From Pictodentalium vernedei (Eukaryota > Mollusca > Scaphopoda > Dentaliida > Dentaliidae), in the NCBI GenBank assembly GCA_031216915.1, contig CM062288.1, forward strand, positions 184,662,596-184,726,595: a stretch of 64,000 nucleotides of DNA. Reading direction: 5' to 3'. Under the pieces are notes generated by a model, which ran no database searches, was not told the DNA's origin, and saw nothing but the letters and a program-made list of their open reading frames with translations. A program made the position numbers and the translations under genes. Positions 11,105-22,873 of the stretch are shown one piece after another. The first letter of the stretch is position 1. Every line of letters begins with the position of its first letter.

Positions 11105-12875
11105 AGGTCAAAGTGACATTTATTCACAAAAAGGGGGAAAAAGACGTTTTGGATAACTATCGAGGGATCTCTGTCAGTAGAAACATTGGAAAAGTTTTCT
11201 GTAAAGTCCTGCATGGGAGACTAGAGGAGGTGATTGAAGAGAAGGGTTTTTTGGGAGAAATCCAGAATGGTTTCAGGAAGGGAAGGCGAGTTACTGACCA
11301 TCTTTTCACGCTATCCCAAATGATAGAATCCGCGAAAGCAAAAAAGAAAAAGCTGTTTATGGCCTTTTTGGATGTCAAAAAAGGCATACGATAGAGTATG
11401 GAGGGAGGGTATGTGGCGCAAGCTGGAGGCTCTGGGCTTAGGAGGCGAGTTTGTTGGAATTATGAAAGCATTATATAAAGACGTACAGAGTGAACTTAGC
11501 CTGGGAAACATTACAACAAAACGTGTGCCCAAGGAGATAGGCCTAAAACAGGGGTGTATCCTTTCGCCAATCCTGTTTGCATTGTATATCAAAGATTTAG
11601 GAGATGAACTCCTGCATAGCGAGGAGGGGTAGCAGTTGGGGACTTGAAGATCCCAGGGCTATTTTTTGCAGACGATATGGTGCTAGTGTCAGAAAGCGAA
11701 GAGGGGCTAACGAAAATGCTAGGAATTGTTGGGAAATATGGGAGCAAATGGAGACTCGAACTTAATGAAAGCGAGAGCAAAGTTATACCTGTGGGTCGCA
11801 AAGTGGACCCCACTCGCAGGTGGAGAGTGGGTGAATTCTGCATTCCGGAAGGTAGCAGCAAACTTCTCAGCGTAGGGGAGACAGGTGATTACGAGTATTT
11901 GGGGGTAAATATAAACATTACAGGAAGAGGCATCTACCGAAACCACACAAATAAATTGATTCTGAAGGGGAAGCGAATCCTTAACCAAATGAAACTTATA
12001 GGGAGAAACAGTTTCAATAAGGTTTTCGTGGGGAAGACCATTTGGGAAATGGTGGGTCTGCCAAGTATAACATACGGCACGGAAGTTGTACCCCTAAACC
12101 AGACGGCCGTAAAGAGCTTGGAAATCCTGCAGAACGATGCAGGCCGATGGATAATGGGGTCGAGTAATGACGCAGCGCTAGAAGCAATCAGGGGTGAGCT
12201 TGGGTGGATGATGATCAAGGACAGGATAGACCTGTTGAAACTCAGTTATCTTAATTATTTGGTAAATCTCCCAGACAGCCGATGGTGTAAAGTAATGTTC
12301 CTGAGAATTTTCAACTCAAATATCAAGACGGGGTGGATGGTCCAAGTGAGGGAGCTAGTAGAGAACTACTCATTGGAGATCTCGGACCTGGACATTGGGG
12401 CGAACCAGGTTAAAAAGATCGTCAGAGAAAGGGTCATGGTGGATTGTAACCGTAATTGGCGAGAGGGGGTCAAATCAAAGAGGTCTTTGGGTGGCCCGCG
12501 TGATAAAGAGAAGACAGGTTTTGAAGAGTACCTTGATGGCACCTTTCGGGGTCACTGTTGTTCAAGAGGAGGTCGCGATCCCTGGCGCTGAGGGGGAAAA
12601 TTGGGAAGGACAGTGAAAGGGAGTGCCAGATGTGTAATTTGGGCATGGTGGAGACCCTGGAATACTTTCTTCTAGAATGCCCAAAGTACCAGACTAAAAG
12701 AATAAGATTCACTGGGAGTATAATGGGGAAGTGGGATGGGAGAATGAAGGACATGTGGTTAGGGGGAGACTCAAATGAGAGGGTTGATATGCTAATCGGA
12801 GAGATTGGGAAGAATAGGGCAAGGGATGTCATCAAGCAGTTCGTCTACGAGTGTTGGAAGGAAGCATGGGAATAG
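11105..12875 (+). pseudogene. LINE reverse transcriptase and C-terminal Cys block
   Basis: RT blocks in order: FIHKKGEKDVLDNYRGISV, IQNGFRKGRRVTDHLF, MAFLDVKKAYDRVW (catalytic Asp, about 11370), GLKQGCILSPILFALYI, FFADDMVLVSE (catalytic Asp pair, about 11665) and LNESESKV. Near the end is CQMCNLGMVETLEYFLLECP, the C-terminal CCHC-like block of many LINEs with Tyr in place of the usual His. Frameshifts lie near 11385, 11635 and 12560, so it is inactive although the catalytic residues survive. It is followed by (TTA)n at 12955. Confidence 0.87.
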
Positions 12876-12956
12876 GGAGGCAGTTGGGAGTACAGGGGTA
12901 ACCAAGGCCTTCTCGTCCGAAAACCGCGACAAATCAGCGGCTGGCCAAAGTGTTAT

Positions 12957-13032
12957 TATTATTATTATATATGCCTACACAAAAAGGCTAATCATGACCG
13001 TAACATAGATATAAACTCAACTTTAGCAAATC
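12957..13032 (-). repeat. SINE-tail-like fragment with (TTA)n
   Basis: Minus-strand reading contains GGTCATGATTAGCC, the SINE tail core, and it aligns with 11045-11104 over ACAAAAAG and ATATAAACTCAA. The (TTA)n may be the LINE's own tail or this fragment's. Confidence 0.5.
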
Positions 13033-13799
13033 AATTTATAACCATGTTGCCCATTGTTGAGGACTTTTACCCAAGGCATTGGTTACTGGGTTCTATTCTA
13101 CCAGCAAAGCAGGGCATGTTTAGCACAGTGAACAAGCACTGCTTCACTTCCCGGGATCCCCACTGGGGTAAGTCGCTCTGTTGGCTGTTTATGAAAGACT
13201 TTTTTTTATCTCTGGAAATTATACGTCCACATTTGGAACGCCTTGGTAGAACGTTTCTGTCGGGTTTGAAGGGGACAGATTTGTAGCTAACATCTGCCAG
13301 GAAATGGAATATTGTGAGAGAGAGGCCATGGTCTGAAATGGTGATAAAACATTTTGATTTTAAAACCCAAATAGATGCAATATCCTCGCATCTGGACCCC
13401 CCCCCCCCCCACAACAACAACACACATACATACACACCCACAAACACACTTTGTTTTGCTCAATCATTGTTTTCTGGTGTTTCTGTCCCATTTTCCCCCG
13501 GAAATGACCCAAAACCTGGCTTGGGGCACCATATCGCCCACGTGACACCTTGGGAAGCACAAAACCTATATGCCTACGTTGTTTAGCATTGAGATGTTAA
13601 TGACTATTGAAAATAGTATTGGGTTGACCCCCCATCCCTTCGTCATAGGCCCATACCCACAATAATGGCCCGTCAGAAACCTTCTATAGGCCAATGATAA
13701 ACCGGGTGTCCAATTCGTATGGAAATAAAATTTTAAAAACGTCATGGCGGACTTTCCACTCAACGACATGAGATTGGGGAAAAAAGAATGTCAATAACT
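13033..13799. other. No gene seen
   Basis: Contains a run of 14 C at 13397-13410. No family recognised. Confidence 0.4.
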
Positions 13800-13800
13800 A

Positions 13801-14075
13801 TAATTTATTTATTTATTCGTGTTTAACGTCGCTTTCAACGGCCAGGGTTATGTAGGTGACAATTTTTTTTCATTGGTGGAGGAAGTCGGAGTACCCGGAG
13901 AGAACCACCGAGCAGCGACGAGCACTCGCCAGCTCTCCAACGTCATAACCCAGAAAATACTATGCACCACATAGCAGTACTGCGCACTATACAGCACAGA
14001 CGGGGTTAAATTGGTTGAACACATGTGCGCCTCGGCGTGCGGTACGTCTCAGCACACGTTATTGTGCCCCACTAT
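13801..14075 (-). mobile_element. SINE body and tail, 5'-truncated
   Basis: On the minus strand it matches the bodies of the 20.2 and 34.2 kb SINEs: ACCAATTTAACCCCG, CTCGGTGGTTCTCTCCGGGT, TTCCTCCACC and a tail ending in (AAAT)n. The tRNA-like head is missing. Diverged, so older than the 20.2 kb copy. Confidence 0.75.
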
Positions 14076-15884
14076 TCTGTATTAGAACAGTCACATCAGC
14101 ACATCAAGGCACTTTGTATCATTACCGACCTATCTTCTACCTTATTTGGCCTGGAAAAGTGTGGAATTAGGGAAATATATGTGGTGAAATTTTAATTTTT
14201 TTCCAACTGCACCTTCGCCCCCCACCCCCCTTCCCCCCCCCCCCCCCAAATATCCAAAAAAATTATTCCTTTGGGAATCGAATACCAAAATCCAACTTAT
14301 ATATAAAATTCCCATGAATGATCCTAAAGCACCACTTTAGCAGCTAACACCAAGAGAAATGAAACAAATCTACAAACATTTATGTATTCACCGGATTCAT
14401 TCGGTCCCCCGTGGATTGTGTTCGATATCTGTCCCATCTTCCACGTAAGACTCAATGTAGTGAAAAAACGTATGAATCCAGACAGGTGTCATCCCGTTAT
14501 TTTTTTTTTTTGGTATTTATTTCAATTTGAATATGCTTAAATAATGTGGCCGGTTCCGTGACTCGGTTGTAGTTTTATGAGAGACCACTCGGACTCATAA
14601 AATATAGTTTTTCTTGAAATGATCGAGAGTTATTCTTTTGGTTTTCCGAAATAATCAATTATTTTGGTGGTTTTGCCACATAAGGGTTTTGCTTATCATG
14701 TACGTATATCACGGCGTTCCCGGTGTGGAGGTGCAGCTTCTAGGTTCAAAGAAACTGCGTCTTTTGGGGTCTGAAATTCACAAGTTTCTCATGACCGACC
14801 ACTCGCCCGCCCAAACCTTGATTGAACGATTCGGACTTCAGCGTTCGGTCCTTGGGCAAGGCACTTCACCCAATTACCCGCATTGATGCACGATGATGCT
14901 GTGAGCCGAGGTGCACTACATGCCGATTTGCAGTGTCTCTGGCTTATCTGACCCCACCTGCTTCAATTATTTTTTGTGGGTCGATAGTCACTTCGAAAAG
15001 GTGACTTTCAGTTGGGTCGTGATCTAAAAAACGTGGACACTGCGTCATACGTTCAGTCCGAGAAAAAAAAAACACCCGCAGTCTTGCACTGTCGATGCCC
15101 AGGTTTTCTCTGAGCACTGATAAATTGACAGTCTCAACGAGATAGTGCCTGTTCGGCACCTAACCAAAACGCACGACCAATTACCAGTACTTTTTCCGAT
15201 GTGGCGCATTGGGTGAAGGAGATCGTACGCTTTGGAATACCATGTTTATATTACGCATAACAGCCTGTGGTAACAGCTTACATATTTCTGGAGACTATGA
15301 ACCACTTACCATATGAGCGTAGACCTACAAATCTCAAAACAGTAAATATATAAGGGGGCACCAATTGTTGGCTTGGGCATGAGTTGTAAAGGTTGGCCTG
15401 TGCGGGTCCACTGTTGGTCCTAGTATTTGCTTTAAGAAATCGGCATCGCCTTACACCCCCACTCTTTGATACTATGGGTCTGAGCAAGTGTGTATACTGA
15501 CTCGCTAAGGCCCAGCGGTGAACGCCCATGCCTATTCCAGCATCAGGTTTAGCGCACTGGGTCAGAGTTTTGTCACAATGAAGGATCCTATTCCATGAAA
15601 CTATAAAGTGGTCACTGACACTTGAAAACTACAGAAAGTGGGTGAATGAGAAAGGGGAACATTTTTCTCTTAGCGCGTTAGGGCAAAACTATTTACTGTT
15701 GTGTATCTTTCCCTCTCCGTTGGTTCACCATCCCGCCACCTATCACCTCGATATGATGGGTAATGGCTGTAACACAAGAGGTCAAAGATATAACATATTA
15801 TTCAAAAGGCTATAATTACAGGTAATTTCAACATAACGCCTACAGAAATGATCAGACCAAGCAATGTTCTATTCCAGTATACAC
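14076..15884. other. No gene seen; one SINE core fragment
   Basis: 14815-14940 (plus strand) keeps CCTTGGGCAAGGCACTTCAC, the core shared by the SINEs of this window, plus GATTCGGACTTC as in the 5S-headed SINE. There is a 15-base C run at 14233-14247. Nothing recognised in the rest. Confidence 0.45.
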
Positions 15885-16545
15885 TTCGAACTGCTTTCTG
15901 AGGTCACATTTCGAATTGCGAACTGCTTTCTGACTTGACATTCTGAATTGCTAACTGCTTACTGACTTTTTTTCTGAGTACCGAAAGAACAAGCGGGGAA
16001 GGCAAATCCCTCTGTCTCAGTCCTTCTCGGGTTTACAAAAAGTATTGTTGATACGAAATGTCTAGTTACGAAACGTCCTCTGAGCGAATCGTCAAGACAC
16101 ATCTAATATCCGCGACTTGACAACGTCTAATATCCGTGACTTGACATTTTGAATTGTTAACTGCTAACTGCTTTCTGACTTCACACTTCGAATTGCTAAC
16201 TGCTTTCCGAGTTCACATTTCGAATTGCTAACTGCTTTCTGACTTGACATTCTGAATTGCTAACTGCTTACTGATTTTTTCTGAGTACCGAAAGAATAAG
16301 CGGGGAAGGCAAATCCCTCTGTCTCACAGTCCTTCTCAGGCTTACAACAAGTATTGTTGGTACGAAATGTCTAGGTACGAAACGTCCTCTGAGCGAATCG
16401 TCAAGACACATCTAATATCCGCGACTTGACATTTTGAATTGCTAACTACTAACTGCTTTCTGAATTCACATTTCGAATTGCTAACTGCTAACTGCTTGCT
16501 GACTTCACATTTCGAATTGCTAATTGCTTGTTGACTTCACGGACC
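15885..16545 (+). repeat. Minisatellite of CGAATTGCTAACTGCTTTCTGACTT units
   Basis: Units of about 30-40 bp built on GAATTGCTAACTGCTTTCTG and ACTTCACATTTC, interrupted by two copies of a roughly 120-bp block (15967 and 16270) with GCGGGGAAGGCAAATCCCTC and a GAAACGTCCTCTGAGCGAAT word. The reverse complement of the units is found at 6080-6310. Confidence 0.82.
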
Positions 16546-17110
16546 CTTTTTCGATCAGATAAAAATGCTGCTATGTTTATTAGAATTTTGGTTGGTAGCC
16601 CCATTTTAGCTAGTTTGTATCTCATGCCATTGTGTCAGACAGAGTCAAACGCTTTTTCTACGCCGAGTAATAGCGCGGTTCCTATTTCATTTTGACTGAA
16701 CGCCGTTTTCATATAATCAACTGGTTCAGTCTGTAAACATGCTCGATTCCCTCTCTTTGGCTTCTGTCACTTATTGAAAAAAAGTTGGTTGATTCGAGAT
16801 AGCTGCGGAGTCTAGTCGTGAGAATCCGTTCGAAAGTTTTTTTCAATACAACTGAGTAGGCTGATTGGGTGGTAATTTGCTGGGTTGCTCAAGTCCTTGT
16901 CGGGTTTGGGCATCACGACTCCTGTAGCTACTTTCCAACATTTTGGGAAGTATCCACTAGAGAGCCAGCAGTTTAGGAGGTTAGTGAGTCTACCGAAAAA
17001 AGTATTGGGACATTGTTTCAGGATTTTATATGAGACCTCGTCCCCTCCTGGGGAAGAAGAAGACTTACATTTTTTAATTGTGTTAGCCACTTCTTGGCTC
17101 ATCGGTTATT
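16546..17110 (-). pseudogene. Relic LINE reverse transcriptase fragment
   Basis: The minus strand reads IKKCKSSSSPGGDEVSYKIL, GYFPKCWKVATGVVMPKPDK, NYHPISLLSCIEK, then with several stops and shifts LLLGVEKAFDSV and MGLPTKILINIAAFLSDR. This is the first half of an RT of the Jockey/I type, distinct from both other LINEs here. It is cut off on both sides: on the left it abuts the minisatellite. Confidence 0.8.
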
Positions 17111-17134
17111 TACATGAATGAATGAAAGGTTTTA

Positions 17135-17151
17135 GCGCGCCGAAGGCGCGC
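17135..17151. repeat. GC hairpin GCGCGCC-GAA-GGCGCGC
   Basis: Perfect 7-bp arms, 3-bp loop. A related word, CACGCGCCGAAGGCGCTC, occurs in both units of the following duplication. Confidence 0.7.
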
Positions 17152-17263
17152 AGGGACGATATGGGATTTACAAATCCCTTGCGACCCGGTTAACCTTATT
17201 TTATTTCACTTGGATCACACAGGCCTAGCTTTCCTATTGCCTCAAATGGGGTCTGAGGGGGTA

Positions 17264-18297
17264 TGCACGCGGTTAGTTTACGTTAAAGTGAATCAATCCC
17301 TCAACGCCATTAAGACCTATTAGAGAGAGGGCTCTATTCGGTTCCACCTTGGCGATGGTAGAGGTTTGAGTCCCACCATGGTGGCGAGCCAGAATATAAT
17401 GTTGTGCGATGGCAAATTTAAGGGAAGAAGTTATTTACAGTTCCGTAAGGAATGGTTTCACGCGCCGAAGGCGCTCAGAGACGGTATGGGGAATAGACCC
17501 CTTTCGACCCTCATTGACTGTAGATGATCAATTTTCGCATGTCTAGGCGTGTTGAATGAGGAACAGGTTCAGGTACTCGGCAGGTGTCACCGGTTGCGGT
17601 GTGATGGTCTCTTTGGCGTTATTTACAAACATTATTTATACGTATTCTCTCGGTAGATCAGAAGTCTCCTTCCAGAAGAACACAAACATATATGAACCCA
17701 TTGTCGTCGGTAGATCAGAAGTCACCAAAGATATCATATCGAGAGTGCTGTATGAACACGTAGGGCCTACAAACAGTTCATGCACGCGGTTAGTTTACGT
17801 TAAAGTGAATCAATCCCTCAACGCCATTAAGACCTATTAGAGAGAGGGCTCTATTCGGTTCCACCTTGGCGATGGTAGAGGTTTGAGTCCCACCATGGTG
17901 GCGAGCCAGAATATAATGTTGTGCGATGGCAAATTTAAGGGAAGAAGTTATTTACAATTCCGTAAGGAATGGTTTCACGCGCCGAAGGCGCTCAGAGACG
18001 GTATGGGGAACAGGCCCCTTTCGACCTTCATTGACTGTAGATGATCAATTTTCGCATGTCTAGGCGTGTTGAATGAGGAACAGGTTCAGGTACTCGGCAG
18101 GTGTCACCGGTTGCGGTGTGATGGTCTCTTTGGCGTTATTTACAAACATTATTTATACGTATTCTCTCGGTAGATCATAAGTCTCCTTCCAGAAGAACAC
18201 AAACATATATGAACCCATTGTCGTCGGTAGATCAGAAGTCACCAAAGATATCATATCGAGAGTGCTGTATGAACACATGGGGCCTACAAACAGTTTA
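17264..18297 (+). repeat. Tandem duplication, two units of 517 bp
   Basis: Unit 1 begins at TGCACGCGGTTAG (17264) and unit 2 at the same word at 17781. They differ at only a few bases by eye, so the event is recent. No protein or RNA gene recognised in the unit; GGTTTGAGTCCC is B-box-like but there is no matching A box at the right distance. Confidence 0.93.
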
Positions 18298-20208
18298 TCA
18301 GTTACTTTTATTCCGAAAAGCTTGTATAAACAAACTCAAAAAGTTCATCAGTAACTTTTAATCAGAAGTGTCAAACAAAGTACTGGTTTTTGTTTTGTCA
18401 AAACAACACTTGCTGGGAAAATCTTGTATTTTTTTTTTATTTCGATGCGTCTTCAACATCAGTGAACATAATTTATTTGTGCTTACAAATAATATAAAAT
18501 ATAATTAATTCCTGCTTTATTTCATGGATTTTTACTGATAAATTAATCTTCGATAAAGATAAGTTCGTTTTTTTATTCAAAGACAACTTTTTGTGACCAT
18601 CAACATGAAGGAAATTAAGTTCCAAAATATGTAAAAATTAAAAAAAAATTCATTAAAACCCGGCCGGGACGTTTCGGCCCGATTGGAGGCCGAAACGTCC
18701 AGGACCAAGACCGACCGAAACGTCAGTAAACCCCTCACACAGTTAAAGAGTGAACCCATAAATAAATGAACATTTTGTCTTTGTTATTAATATAATTTTT
18801 AAAAGTTTTATTGGAATACCCCATGTGGGCCATTGTGGTAAAATATCTTATCTGCACTGGATGGCAAACGGTTAACCACGGACTTAACCGAATCGTTCTT
18901 CGTGGAAGAATTGAACTGTCGTAAAGCTGAAGTTTTTCAATTTACTTCTAAAACATTGTTCTGCGTTGTTTTGTACGTAGTTTTATGGACAAATTAAGAA
19001 AAATATTTTATTTCCATTTTATACGCTATGGGTTAATTAATGTATTCACTTTGAAATCGAGACTGCCGACTCACTTTCACTATCAGTCATGTGTGCTTGG
19101 GAAGTTGGGTAATGTTTTTTTTTGTTGTGAACACAAAAACGTCCATGAACTTGACGGACTTTGGGATAAACGTTTTCTTTTGTGGGTCTGACCAAGAAAC
19201 ATGTACGCACACATCAGGACATGGATTAAAAATTGATTTCTGTTTGTTTACGGATAGAAGCACTCGTACACAGAACAATTTAAGTGGGTCGACTCAGCTT
19301 GCTGCGCTTCGGTGAACTGAAACTTCCGAGGCAGCCCTGGCGTCTGTAGATACGAGCGACGTACGAGAAATGTGGGGGAAATTACAAAACCTCTTCTGGA
19401 GTGAAAAATTCTGGTTGCCACAGAATGTGTCGTGGAGTGATTTTGAAAACCACGATCATAATGGAATGTACAAACCTCAATTAGAGGACCTACTCTTGGC
19501 AGTTGTGATAGGACCTGGACTTTTTTTTGGCAGACTGGTCTTCGAAAGGTAGGCCAAGTTACGCCTTGTCTAATTCGAACTCGAGTTTCACACAATTTCA
19601 ATTGCACCGTTTTTTTTTATTACGCACTGATCAGTTCTAGTCAACGGCAGTCGTTGGAACCTGGTCGATAACTGTCTATAATAAATGTACATGTGTATTA
19701 TCTGTCATTCTTAAACCATGTTAACGAAATTCCATTTATCGACTGCCAACACTGTGCATCAAGTTATAACTACGTGTATAATTTATACATGTATATTGCT
19801 TGAACTTCTTGTACTTTCCTGAAGTTCAGAAGCTGTGTGTAGGGTGGGGGGTGGGTAGGGATTGTTAAATAGAGGCTATTGGAGAATTTAGAGTGTGAGT
19901 CCAAACTTGAACCCCAAGGCCATAATACAAAAGCCATAATACAATTATTTGGTGTGGTACGCCTTGGGCCAAGGATGACTGAGGATGTGTGGCACCAAAA
20001 CATTACATCACAGCCTTTAGGCTTAGGTCAGGATCCGACTTGGGCTACACCACGTATATTAGAGCCTAGAGGATAGATAGGACGGGATAGTGATTGGATA
20101 ATTAAAATAATGTGCATATAAGCAAGGCTTGGCATTCCACACTCGATTCATCTTTTATCATATTATGCTTTCGAAGACCTATTTCTTGGCATCATTTTAA
20201 CCTATGTG
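18298..20208. other. No gene seen
   Basis: Contains the perfect hairpin 18667-18700 (arms GGACGTTTCGGCC, 8-bp loop). Otherwise AT-rich, unrecognised. Confidence 0.45.
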
Positions 20209-20607
20209 TACCCCAAGTTTGTGGGGAGCGCAGTGGCTCAGTAGGTAGAGGTGTAGGCTGCAAGCCGAGAGGTCCTCGGTTCAAATCCCACCTGCGGCAA
20301 CCGCGTTGTGTCCTTGGGCTTGACACTTCATCTCCATTGCCCGCGTGGGGGCACGATGACTCCGTGTACTAAGGCGTACTGCACGTCGATGGTACGCATG
20401 TCTTCAACCAATCTAACCCTGCCTGTGCTGCAGTGCAGAGTTACGATGTTGGGGAGCTGGCAGCTGCACGTCATTGCTCGGTGGTTCTCTCCGGGTACTC
20501 CGGCTTCCTCCACCCGTAAAACTGTCACGGTCATGGTTAGTCATTGTGCATAAATATGTGACCTTAAACATCAATAAATAAATAAATAAATACCCCAAGT
20601 TTGTGGG
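20209..20607 (+). mobile_element. Full-length tRNA-headed SINE with 17-bp target duplication
   Basis: The body is 20226-20590. The A box GTGGCTCAGTAGGTAGAGG and B box GGTCCTCGGTTCAAATCCC are Pol III promoter elements in tRNA spacing. The core GTGTCCTTGGGCTTGACAC and the body (GGTGGTTCTCTCCGGGTACT) follow, then a tail GTGACCTTAAACATC with (AATA)n. TACCCCAAGTTTGTGGG flanks it exactly at 20209-20225 and 20591-20607. The perfect duplication indicates a fairly recent insertion. It must borrow a LINE enzyme, since it has no coding capacity. Confidence 0.93.
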
Positions 20608-21832
20608 TTAACCAATGCTGTAATTTCACAGCTCAGCTACAGTGCCACGGGGCACCGAGAGAAAGTATGAGCCCCGGGGGGGGGGGGGGGGGTCAGTTAG
20701 ATGGTACCATCTGGGCCCCCTTGTTTCAAACCCAACTTACCAAGGACCCATGAAAATATACACCCTTCCCCCGACCGATATCTATTATGACTCAATTGCC
20801 TCTCAAAGACTAGATTGGGTTACACAAGAGAATGGTAAGAAGGGAATATCGAAGCGGGACATCTATATAACTGAATTACACAACAGCATATTGTGGGCAG
20901 ATCGACCCACGATATATCTAATAACTTCGACAGTTCTGGAAAGGAATCTATGCTTACTAGTGAACTCAGGGCCCACGGCCCACCTGTCGATTCACACACA
21001 CTGGGCATTGAAAAAAGCTCACAAACTAGCTGTCTTGGGTGGCACGGCTTCATCCTCGTGGGACCGCTGGGCCACGGGGTTACTACCTGGGCTCTCCCCC
21101 CACCCCTTCTCTCGACGGACCTGCTCAGCAAAGACTAAGATGTACATGTAGCTTATTTCATGATTTTCCTACTGATACCAAGCAGTGATAATCAAAAAAT
21201 ATCATAATCATGAAGAATTAGAAACATACACCCATTCTTGTTGTGGGACACATGTTAATTGTATATTATATCGACATCGATTTGATCAGAATACTGCTTG
21301 GAAACCTGTCTGTTATATGGAATGGATATGGACATCTGCTCCCAGAAATCAGCCCCCAGATATACCGTATCAAAATTGTGAAGGTGGATCCTGCTCTCCC
21401 CTCCTAAGATGTTATGCAAATAATACAATAGGACACTGACCTCCCACCACTGTTTTTTATGTCCAGGAGATAATGGAGATCCCCCGCCTAATTGTTGTAG
21501 TAGTTTTTACTTAAGTTACATTTCTACATGTTTATCTGTTCCTGATATCACTCCCCTTACATGTATATTTAACCACACCCTCATAGAAAGGAAAGAGGTT
21601 ACATAATAAAACCAATTACACACTGTTGAACAGTGTTTTACTTTATTGAGTTTAATGAAATTTAGGCCATGGTTAATTAATTCGGTTTAGCATTTTTCAC
21701 CTCATTTTGTATTTTGCAAGAAATAATAATTCGTTTTCTTTATTATTGGCTCTGCAAATGGGTTGCCTCCTTTATAGGGCCAGAAGAATACACCATTTCA
21801 TGTTTCTTCCTCATCCATTGAAATGCCCGATT
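20608..21832. other. No gene seen
   Basis: A 17-base G run at 20676-20692. Open frames on both strands here overlap each other and match nothing I know. Confidence 0.4.
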
Positions 21833-21884
21833 ATTGCCTCATTTTTGCCAGATTGCTATGGCAATCTGGCAGTAACGAGGCAAT
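21833..21884. repeat. Hairpin, 24-bp arms
   Basis: ATTGCCTC and GCCAGATTGC on the left are mirrored by GCAATCTGGC and GAGGCAAT on the right around TAT. Confidence 0.8.
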
Positions 21885-22280
21885 AGTCTGGTGTTATTAA
21901 GGGTAAAATGTTGACTAATGGTGCATTTTGTTATAGGCTGTTCTATATATTACCCAGGCCACTGAAAGTTCTATCTGAGATAACTAACATATGCGAGGAA
22001 GCAGTGTATAAGTGCAATATGATAAAATATGCATCTTGTGGAAAGGGATATACAGTACATGGAGAGTGAATTATCACTAAAACACTCATGGAGTGAAGTT
22101 TCCACCCAGACAATATTTAACAGTCAGCTCATGTGGTAATGCAGTCCTGTTGGTTTGAGGCGAATGGTCATTTTTACCTAAAGTGAAAAACATGCGAAAA
22201 AAAGGGTTGCGCCAAATTGTCGCCGGGTCATGTGAAATTTTCACTAAGTTGAATGATCTAGTATGAATGAATGGTGGAAT

Positions 22281-22436
22281 GATGTTGGGCATCAGCCAAT
22301 CATCAGCTGCACGGGTGTTTGCATCTGCCTGAAGTACATGTATAGCTGCTCTGTTGGCCAATTATAGGCCAACAGAGCATCTATACATCAGGCAGATGCA
22401 AACACCTATGCTGATAATTGCTTGATGTTCAACATC
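22281..22436. mobile_element. Foldback element, arms about 75 bp
   Basis: The two arms are near-complementary from GATGTTGGGC/ gttcaacatc at the outside to GTTGGCC-aattata-GGCCAAC at the tip. No target duplication identified. Confidence 0.82.
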
Positions 22437-22661
22437 ATTTTAATAAACTGTTCATCATCTTAAGCCACTTTCACATTGGCCTGGTATCTGCTGGTATCTG
22501 TTTGCATTATCCGCTACATGTATCTGCTATTCATTTGTTGCTTTCACATTGGTCTGTTTCTGATGCGCTTTCCACACATCCGTTCTCAGTGTGTTTTTTC
22601 TTCACAGAAAAGTGTGTGTGGGGGGGTGGGGGGGGGGGGGGGGCTTCTGACACAGACCGTG

Positions 22662-22873
22662 CAGGGCTCGCCTTGAGTAAAATGGTCGGGCCTAAAAAAA
22701 GTGCCCCACATATTGAGGTCGGGGCCTTTTCAGGGCTGATTTCCAATTTTGTCCATTATTGTTAGTGCTTTTTTGTGGAAAATGTCGGGGCTTGAAAAAA
22801 AGCCCCCAGCAAGTGCTCCTCGGGGCTGATCTCGGGGCCTGGGCTGATCAGCCCCGACTCAAGGCAAGCCCTG
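22662..22873. mobile_element. MITE, 18-bp TIR, CCGTG target duplication
   Basis: TIRs CAGGGCTCGCCTTGAGT and ACTCAAGGCAAGCCCTG; CCGTG flanks both sides (22657-22661, 22874-22878). The interior is itself partly palindromic around CGGGGCTGATC. Just upstream is a 16-base G run at 22628-22643. Confidence 0.85.

Larger units (their letters stand above)
6875..12960 (+). mobile_element. LINE with SGNH ORF1, 5'-truncated and split by an inverted relative
   Basis: Plus-strand pieces at 6875-8803 and about 11100-12955 form one element: end of the SGNH ORF1, endonuclease, linker, RT and a C-terminal Cys-rich block. The first piece ends at the codons for KQEIP and the second resumes at VKVTFIHKKGEKD, where only about five residues of this LINE type appear to be missing. 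The intervening 8804-11100 is mostly an inverted 5' half of a second copy. Clade not certain: an ORF1 esterase is typical of CR1-like elements. Confidence 0.82.

Noticed and set aside
17335-17385. Pol III promoter in the 517-bp unit
   Set aside because: A B-box-like GGTTTGAGTCCC occurs, but no A box at a suitable distance.
20236-20300. tRNA gene
   Set aside because: A and B boxes are present, but they head a SINE with body, tail and target duplication; no cloverleaf continuation.
20642-21151. 169-codon open frame, plus strand
   Set aside because: Starts across a G run, overlaps a frame on the other strand, and shows no recognisable domain.
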